NCBI GenBank assembly: GCA_009733575.1
Contig: ML769400.1
Location: forward strand, 124,001 to 188,000
Length of the DNA stretch: 64,000 nt
Reading direction: 5' to 3'
From: Gymnopus androsaceus JB14
Lineage: Eukaryota > Basidiomycota > Agaricomycetes > Agaricales > Omphalotaceae
Made by a program: the position numbers and the translations under genes. Below the pieces are notes generated by a model. That model worked only from the letters and a program-made list of their open reading frames with translations. It did not search any database and was not told where the DNA came from. Below are positions 57,728 to 64,000 of the stretch, piece after piece (position 1 is the stretch's first letter; every line of letters starts with the position of its first letter).

Positions 57728-57984
57728 AGAGACATTGCATATACTTGTTCGCTATCGCTGTTTTTCTGTATATTATTAGAGTACTTGCATGAATGATTCC
57801 CGGTCAAAGCGAGATTTACAGAGTTTTTCCGACCCGTAATACCTGATCGGATTAAATCGGATTAATGAAAGGAGGACCCCGGACAAACCTCGTTCCGGCC
57901 GGCGGTACTCCGCGGTATTTGAAGGCGGGATGCGGAGAAGGATGGATCTTGTTCATCTGAGGTTTATTCTCAACTCTCACCACG

Positions 57985-60026
57985 ATGTTGCCTAGGGTAG
58001 CTGGTTCTGCGCGCATTTCGTTCCGTATTTGCACTGTTTCTCGCGTGCGCTTCACATCTACTGTTGGCACTCCTCCTCAAACAACGAAGATATGGGATTC
58101 AGCCGATGAAGCGGTCAAGGATGTAAAGTCGGGCGACATTCTACTTTGCGGAGGTTTGTGGCTTTGTTTCCACGTTTCCAAAGATTTCTCATATTGGATA
58201 ATCTAGGGTTCGGATTGGCTGGTATTCCTGGTAAATATTTCTCAAGAAAGTTGGATTCTCGTGATTAACGTGTCATAGATACATTGCTGCAAGCACTTGC
58301 AAGGAGGAAGAATGAGGTTAACAAGCTTGTGGGTGTATCAAATAACGCTGGTGCTGGAGACCATGGTTTAGGTGAGTGACGGATGGTTTCCGTCGGATAT
58401 CTCGGCTGAATCGCATACAGGCGCGCTTCTCAACACTGAACAACTGGAAAAGGTCATCGCATCATACCCCGGAGGGTACGTCTGTAGTCCTCATCTTGCG
58501 AAATCATCTAATGCAATCCACAGAAACAAAAAATTCGAAGCCCTTTACCTTGAAGGAAAGATCTCTCTCGAGCTAGTTCCCCAAGGTACTCTTGCAGAAC
58601 GAATTCGTGCTCATGCTGCCGGTATTCCTGCCTTCTTCACCCCTACTGGTGCTTCCACCGCTGTCGAGGAAGGCTCCATACCCATCCGATACAATCCTGG
58701 TGGTATGAGTGCTGGCGTTGCTATCCCTGGCCTCCCAAAGGAAACGAAAGTGATCAACGGTAAAAAATACGTCTTGGAACCCTCGATTGCTGGAGATGTT
58801 GCGTTTGTCCATGCGTGGAAAGTCGATGAGATTGGAAACTGCGTCTTCCGGTAAGTTCTACGATTTATCTTCAACGCAAGTCGTTCTCATTCCCGGTCGT
58901 TCAGTTACGGATCTCAGAACTTTAGTACACCAATGGCTAAGAACGCCAAAATGACTATTGTTGAGGTCAGCGTGCAAATAATAATTTAATGCTTCTACTG
59001 AACGAATCTCATAGGCCGAAGAAATCGTTCCTGTTGGTGATCTGTCCCCCAATGCCATTCATTTACCCTCGGTCTACGTCAACCGTATTGTCAAAGCCAC
59101 ACTCCCCAAGACAATCGAAGTCATCACGCTTTCCAAAGCTGGCCAAGAAGAGACCCCTGCTTCTGCGCTCTCACCAGAAAAGGCTGCTGCTCAAGCAACT
59201 CGTAACCGTATCGCCAAGCGCGCTTCAAAGGAACTTCAGAATGGATTCTATGTCAACCTCGGTATCGGTATGCCTACCCTAGTCCCAGAACATCTGCCCA
59301 AGGACGTCAAAGTGTGGCTACAGAGTGAGAATGGTATTCTCGGAATGGGGCCTTATCCCACCAAGGAGCAGCTCGATGCGTAGGTCAATACATTAACCGT
59401 CACGATTACATTTCTAAAGACCTGTACAGTGATTTGATTAATGCTGGAAAGGAGACTATTACTCTTCTCCCTGGTGCTTCGATCTTTGGTGGGCTATTAT
59501 TATTCTTCACGCCGCTGTTACCTCCAAACTGACTCGTGTACAGATTCTAGCGAATCCTTTGCCATGATACGTGGAGGACACATCGATGTCGCTATCCTTG
59601 GTGTATGAACCTCTCCTTGATCTCATTACCTCTCCTTGATCTCATTACCTACCTAACCTCCCTCTTGTTTAGGCAATGGAAGTCTCCTCAGCCGGCGACA
59701 TCGCCAACTTCATGATCCCAGGAAAGATGGTCAAAGGTATTGGCGGAGCCATGGACCTCGTCTCCAACCCCGACAAAACCAAAGTCATCGTAGTCATGGA
59801 ACACTGCGCCAAGAACGGCTCGCCCAAGATCCTAGAGAAATGTGCGCTTCCATTAACTGGTGCTCGGACTGTTAGCACTATTATTACGGAGCTTGCGGTG
59901 TTTGATGTGGATAGGAAGAACGGAGGGCTTACCCTTATTGATATTGCGGAGGGGACGACGATTGACGAGTTGAAATCCAAGACGGGGTGTGGGTTCAAGG
60001 TTTCAGATAATGTCGGTACTTTCTGA
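57985..60026 (+). CDS. Succinyl-CoA:3-ketoacid CoA-transferase (mitochondrial)
   Basis: Transfers CoA from succinyl-CoA to acetoacetate or related acids; in fungi also linked to acetate/propionate CoA use. Seen: an Arg/Ser-rich mitochondrial presequence ([20 protein letters not shown]), the alpha part [65 protein letters not shown], and the beta part [45 protein letters not shown] (SENG holds the catalytic Glu), [13 protein letters not shown] and [20 protein letters not shown]. Both halves are fused as in eukaryotic enzymes. Around seven introns. One intron (59.59-59.67 kb) contains a 19-bp tandem duplication CTCCTTGATCTCATTACCT. Confidence 0.93.
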
Positions 60027-60189
60027 ACAGAGGAACCTACTACTATCATAACCGCCTGTGGGAGGCGCATGAATGATGATGAAATGTATAGATATGTGGA
60101 CAACTTCAATGTAGATATTTATTACACCAAGTACTTAGTTTACATACCAGCAAAAAAAAAAGAAACCGAAACTCAAAAACGTATACATT

Positions 60190-60293
60190 GGGGGTACCGC
60201 GGATCGAACGCGGGACCTTCAGAAGATATTCTGAGAAACGAATGCGAGCGTTGTTACTTCAGTCTGCTGCTCTCCCAGCTGAGCTATACCCCC
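60190..60293 (-). tRNA. tRNA-Phe (GAA), with intron
   Basis: On the minus strand a full cloverleaf: acceptor GGGGGTA / TACCCCC, D arm GCTC..GAGC, anticodon loop CTGAAG-T with GAA, variable AGGTC, T arm CCGCG TTCGATC CGCGG. Between position 37 and 38 stands a 32-nt intron (TAACAACGCTCG..CAGAATATC), at the canonical eukaryotic site. One G-A mismatch closes the anticodon stem at 27-43. The body after splicing is 72 nt, without encoded CCA. Confidence 0.88.
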
Positions 60294-60444
60294 GTATACT
60301 TGTTATGTAACATTTAGTACTATGACATTATGGACCTTAAGCTCATGTAATCATTCGATCACTATGATTATCATTTTTACTTTCTTTGTCGCGCTTCTCG
60401 CTCATCTTCTTGTTTCACTGTTCTACGCTTTCACTACTGCACGA

Positions 60445-62056
60445 ATGGCACCAAAACAAACACGTACGGAAGGCCAGTCGTCGGCCAAGAAGGCTGAAAG
60501 TAGCGGCAATTTTCTCTAGCTAATGCGAAACTTGTAATACTTACCGACTCACTATCAGATACTCAGCAGTGGTTAACTAGTAGGGAGGCTCAAAAACTTT
60601 CTTACGGAGTGGTAAAGAATGCTGGCAAGTCGCATATAACGCGTCTTTACCCTCTCAAACTCACTTTATAGCGCATCCAGGAGTCCCCCAGGACTACGAG
60701 CAAATGCAGACTCAAGTGCAGCTCAGTTCCGGCAATAAACTCGACTACGATGACAGTATGCCCATCGTCACTACTCTTCCAAACTTAGGACTCGGCGCAA
60801 CACTGGAGAAATTTCCAGATGGTTGGACCGAGTGCTTGATTAGCGGTTATCTCAAAAAGAAAATCGTAAACACCCCCGGATTTCCTGCAGCTATTCCTCG
60901 TCCTCCGATCGCTCGCCATCGTATTGCAGAATCACCGGGAAAAGGACTTGGAATGTTTGCTGCGTGTAACATTAAGCCTGGAGAACTGGTTCTGGCTGAA
61001 CGTCCACTGATCATCGCTCCTCGTGCGATTTTTGGTGTCCGAGTCGCTGGCAGAGTCCCCCGTCATTATACGGATGAACAGTATCGTCAAGTAACGATGT
61101 TTGAGCGGGAAAGGAACTTGAACCTGGTCACGGGCAGGATGGCTCCGGAGAGGCTCGAGCCGTTGATGAGTCTTGCGAATTGTCATCTACAAGACGGTAG
61201 CGGGCCTATTTTAGGTGAGTTTAGAGCTTCCTTGCGGCGCCCATCGATTGTTCATTTGTATCTTCAAGGTATAATTAGGACGAATGGGTTTCAAGCGGAA
61301 GAAATACGGGACAAAGGCAAGTCTTACGATACAGGTAGAACGAGCAGCGAGTGTTGACTCTTGACCATAGCAAATACATCAGAGAGCTATTACAGTGTCG
61401 TATGCAATGAGCTTTCGCGTATGAACCATAGGTAAAATCAACTTTCATCCTGACTATATTCACTTACGCAAATGCATTTCAGTTGTTCTCCAAACGTCGC
61501 CCGCCACTGGGACACCGCTTCTTTCTCTATGCAGATCTTCGCTGTCCGCGCTATCAAAGAAGGCGAAGAGATTACAACCGAATACTGTGACCTCCTCGCT
61601 CCTGCCGCTCAACGCCAAGCTGAACTTGCTCCATACGGCATTTCACAGTGTGTCTGTCCTTCCTGCTCCAATCCAGCTGTATCAGACCCACTCCGCGCCA
61701 GAATCAGAGTAATCTCTCGAAAAATGGATGATGCAGGCGGATGGATGAACTTGGACTTTCCCGAGAAACCTGATGTCAAACCTCTCTTGGGAGACTTGAT
61801 TACGATCGCGAAGGAAGGCTTGGAGGAACTAGACGAGTACGGGTACATCTTGTGGGAGCTATTCAAGACGTATGCCACTCTACAAGACAGTAAAAATATG
61901 CTCGCCTATAGACAGAAGCACAAAGCTTGGAAAGCCGCGATATACCCTGATGACGCGCCGGAGTATGAAGCTGGAATTGATGATTTGTTAAAATTGATGA
62001 AATTTGGGAATCTGAGCCTGAACAAGATGATGAAGGGGAAAGGTAAGGCTGCTTGA
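60445..62056 (+). CDS. SET-domain protein (SMYD-like)
   Basis: Probable lysine methyltransferase or SET-fold protein. Seen: MAPKQTRTEGQSS, an N-terminal region with DYDDSMPIVTTLPNLGLGA, then the SET start HRIAESPGKGLGMFAACNIK (GxG), PGELVLAERPLIIAP, an insert, CNELSRMNHSCSPNVARHWD (NHS-x-x-PN), FAVRAIKEGEEITTEYCD (catalytic Tyr region), and the post-SET Cys cluster ISQCVCPSCSNPAVSD. The C-terminal helix bundle ends MMKGKGKAA. One intron is GC-AG (G|GCAAGT near 60625); the boundary of the first intron near 60.49-60.52 kb is unresolved, and the exon around 61.3-61.4 kb is only partly traced. Substrate unknown. Confidence 0.8.
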
Positions 62057-62470
62057 TGGTCATAAGATGTGTATTTTTTTTGTCAATATCGCAATATTGT
62101 TGTGCTAAGTAGCTGTATGTATTTTATGTAAAGTGTATTGTTGTAAACTTGAGAGCTTGCCAGTGCGAGTGGAGCAATATTGAATCATGTTCTCCTTCAC
62201 TTGTCAAGAACAGTTAAGTTAGGTTTAGGGTAGCAAGAAACGTAGGAAGAGGGGTTACAAGATATATAGGATTTAAGCGTCCACAAAAAACTTAAACCTG
62301 CTGTATCTCCACTCCTCTCCTTCCGAGCTCAGACCTTTGAAACTCACTCCGCTTAATATTTATTTTCACAGTATGTACTAGTATTCTCAGGACGAAACAC
62401 GCTTTGATTTAGGTTAACTACCTCAATGTTACAGTTAAGACACCTTCGATTTCTTCAAACCACTCAATGT
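62057..62470. other. Convergent 3' region SET gene / formamidase
   Basis: About 414 bp between facing stop codons. T-rich right after the SET stop. No gene recognised. Confidence 0.4.
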
Positions 62471-64000
62471 TCAAACGATGCCATCGCTTCGAATAGCACA
62501 CTGTCCAAAGTCAAGTTTCTTGAGCCCCTCTTCCTTTGGCAGTATGTCCTATCAAAGAGCACATTCGGATCGACAACATAGAATAACGAATTCACAAAAT
62601 GTACGTACATGTTCAAATATTCCAAGAGGTAAGGCCAAGGTTACACAAGCATTAGGAGAATCCTAAGGGGCAATTGGAATCAAATAAAGTCCAATAAAAT
62701 AATAAAACGAGGACATACGACCATAGCTCCAACGTGACTCTCAACAGGGGCAGCAGAGAGGAGGAGGTCTATGTTGGACTCTTAGCGAAATTATCCTTAG
62801 AAATAAAAGATGGCCACCTACACGCTTGTTCACGAGCTTGAAGAACGAAATCAATTGACGAGATTGAAGAACTAAGAAAGTTCAGGATACTCACTATAAC
62901 CGATCTAGGCTGGCGTTTAGCTGATAAAAGTAACACTCAAGATGACCCAACGTACCTTCATCAAATAATTGATCGCATTTAATGCTGCCTGCTTGTAGGC
63001 CACCGTACTACGCATGTATGCGTTAAGATTACTGCTTGCAATAGTAGCAATAACTTACGCGTCCATATTATATTGCTTTCCGTCACCGTCTGCATACAGT
63101 CATGAATACCAGTTCGTGGAAGCTCTGACAAAGTGAAACATACGGTAATCGACGCTGATACCTTCAAAGATGAGCTGAAGCAACTTATCTTGAGCATATA
63201 TGCGCTATATGACCAATGAAATGCTTACCTTGGCTGAGTACAAGGGATCTATGGGCGATGGCTACACGAAACTTTCAGTAGATAGATCTCACTCACACTA
63301 ATCGTTTTCCTGAGACTGACCAAGAAAATCGGTTGTTTCAAGGCGAATTTTTCCACGCCTCCTTTGATGATACTAGTGCTGAAGGTGACGACTCCTGCCT
63401 GAAAATACTGTAAATATCCGATGATAACAAGTTCAGACGCATTACCATTCTCAATGGCACCACAGAATGACATCTGGCACATATATTATCATTAAATCAA
63501 CACTGAACGAAGACGATTGCTTGGCACACGTACTTCTCCCTAAAATTAATCATCAGAGTGCAGATCTATAAGCATGCAGAAATTTGCACTCACATCTCCT
63601 TGCGAAAAATGCAGATCACCCACTGATAGATTGGCACCCTTCACAAATACTAGGAAAGTAGCATCGAGAACCTCTGTCAATGCAATGTCAGTATCTAAGT
63701 GCTCTGATCGTGCTCTCTGATCGTGAGCCGTACCTTGAAAGGTTCTTGATATCGCAGTTTCCGCCATGCTCCCTGCCAGGAATAGTCCTCGCACCTTCAG
63801 TAGCAATTTTCTCAAATACTTTTGGATCGAGGATTCTGGCCAACATATGCTCCTTTGGGTTCGGGAGCAAAGGCCACAGGTGGTACTGCGTTAGCATGTT
63901 GAGAAATAAGACCCGTTTCGCGCTCGTTCCAGGTTGCAAGGAGCTCCGCTGAAGGGGCAGTTCCAATCAGACCTGGGTGGGAGACCCCGGCGAAAACGGA
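62471..64000 (-). CDS. Formamidase (FmdA/AmdA family), 5' end outside the window
   Basis: Hydrolyses formamide or short amides to ammonia and acid; nitrogen scavenging in fungi. Seen from the window edge: SHPGLIGTAPSAELLATWNE, RETGLISQHANAVPPVAFAP, KGAYVGQ, ILDPKVFEKIATEGARTIPG, REHGGNCDIKNLSR, FVKGANLSVGDLHFSQGD, SFCGAIENGN, SIIKGGVEKFALKQPIFLV, AYKQAALNAINYLMK, LLSAAPVESHVGAMV, DSPNACVTLALPLGIFEH and the end GQCAIRSDGIV. Ten or so short introns. Between YVGQ and ILDPK one extra base (TT at 63834-63835 on the plus strand) breaks the frame. The start lies beyond 64000. A few small exon borders (62.8-62.9 kb) are unsure. Confidence 0.85.

Noticed and set aside
1..64000. A biosynthetic gene cluster around the dioxygenases, MFS and alcohol dehydrogenase
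   Set aside because: No core synthase (PKS, NRPS, terpene cyclase) and the genes are interleaved with housekeeping genes over 20 kb.

Overview
The window is nuclear DNA of a filamentous basidiomycete, most likely an Agaricomycete. Support for this comes from genes cut by many ~45-60 nt GT-AG introns (with several GC-AG ones), close gene packing with divergent and convergent pairs, basidiomycete-type families (two seven-helix DUF6533 proteins, a fungal arylsulfotransferase, a MUB1/SamB MYND protein), a degenerate hAT transposase of a type common in mushrooms, and a tRNA gene with an intron. No prokaryotic, viral, plasmid or CRISPR feature is visible.

Layout. 0-1.3 kb: a ~750 bp inverted-repeat element with a smaller one nested in it, then a stranded last exon of an alcohol dehydrogenase. 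1.5-18.5 kb: a gene-dense core with EME1, a PIF1 helicase, a CDF zinc transporter, a secreted aspartic protease, an MFS transporter, a DUF6533 protein, the kinetochore gene DSN1/mis13, SAP18 and NEDD8. 18.5-22 kb: a tandem duplication of a 2-oxoglutarate/Fe(II) dioxygenase whose second copy has lost its C-terminal frame. 22-29.2 kb: a Gly-rich protein kinase, an acyl-CoA thioesterase, twinfilin and an unrecognised membrane protein. 29.3-30.6 kb: a repeat nest (tRNA-like head, hairpins, fold-back element, palindrome array). 31-42.5 kb: an intact-length alcohol dehydrogenase, a small C2H2 protein, a second DUF6533 gene and two hypothetical genes. 43.7-49.7 kb: a transposon-damaged block with a hAT remnant split by a CATCAGC-ended element, a zinc-finger gene whose second finger is broken by a related element, and a truncated copy of the gene at 41-42.5 kb. 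50.8-64 kb: arylsulfotransferase, MUB1, mitochondrial SCOT, tRNA-Phe, a SET-domain protein and a 5'-truncated formamidase.

Genes that act in one pathway are few. EME1 and PIF1 lie side by side on one strand and both serve genome stability. SAP18/NEDD8 and PIF1/CDF start back to back across ~120-130 bp and may share promoters.

Two patterns span the window. First, about ten genes, several of them normally single-copy housekeeping genes, contain an isolated one-base frame break inside otherwise conserved sequence, often in a short base run; this looks more like residual assembly indels than mass pseudogenisation. Second, a family of short elements with CATCAGCAAAACC ends and palindromic interiors is present at four sites, with apparent 2-bp target duplications at three of them, and has damaged two genes. 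All calls rest on reading the sequence alone; exon borders are inferred from splice signals and family conservation.
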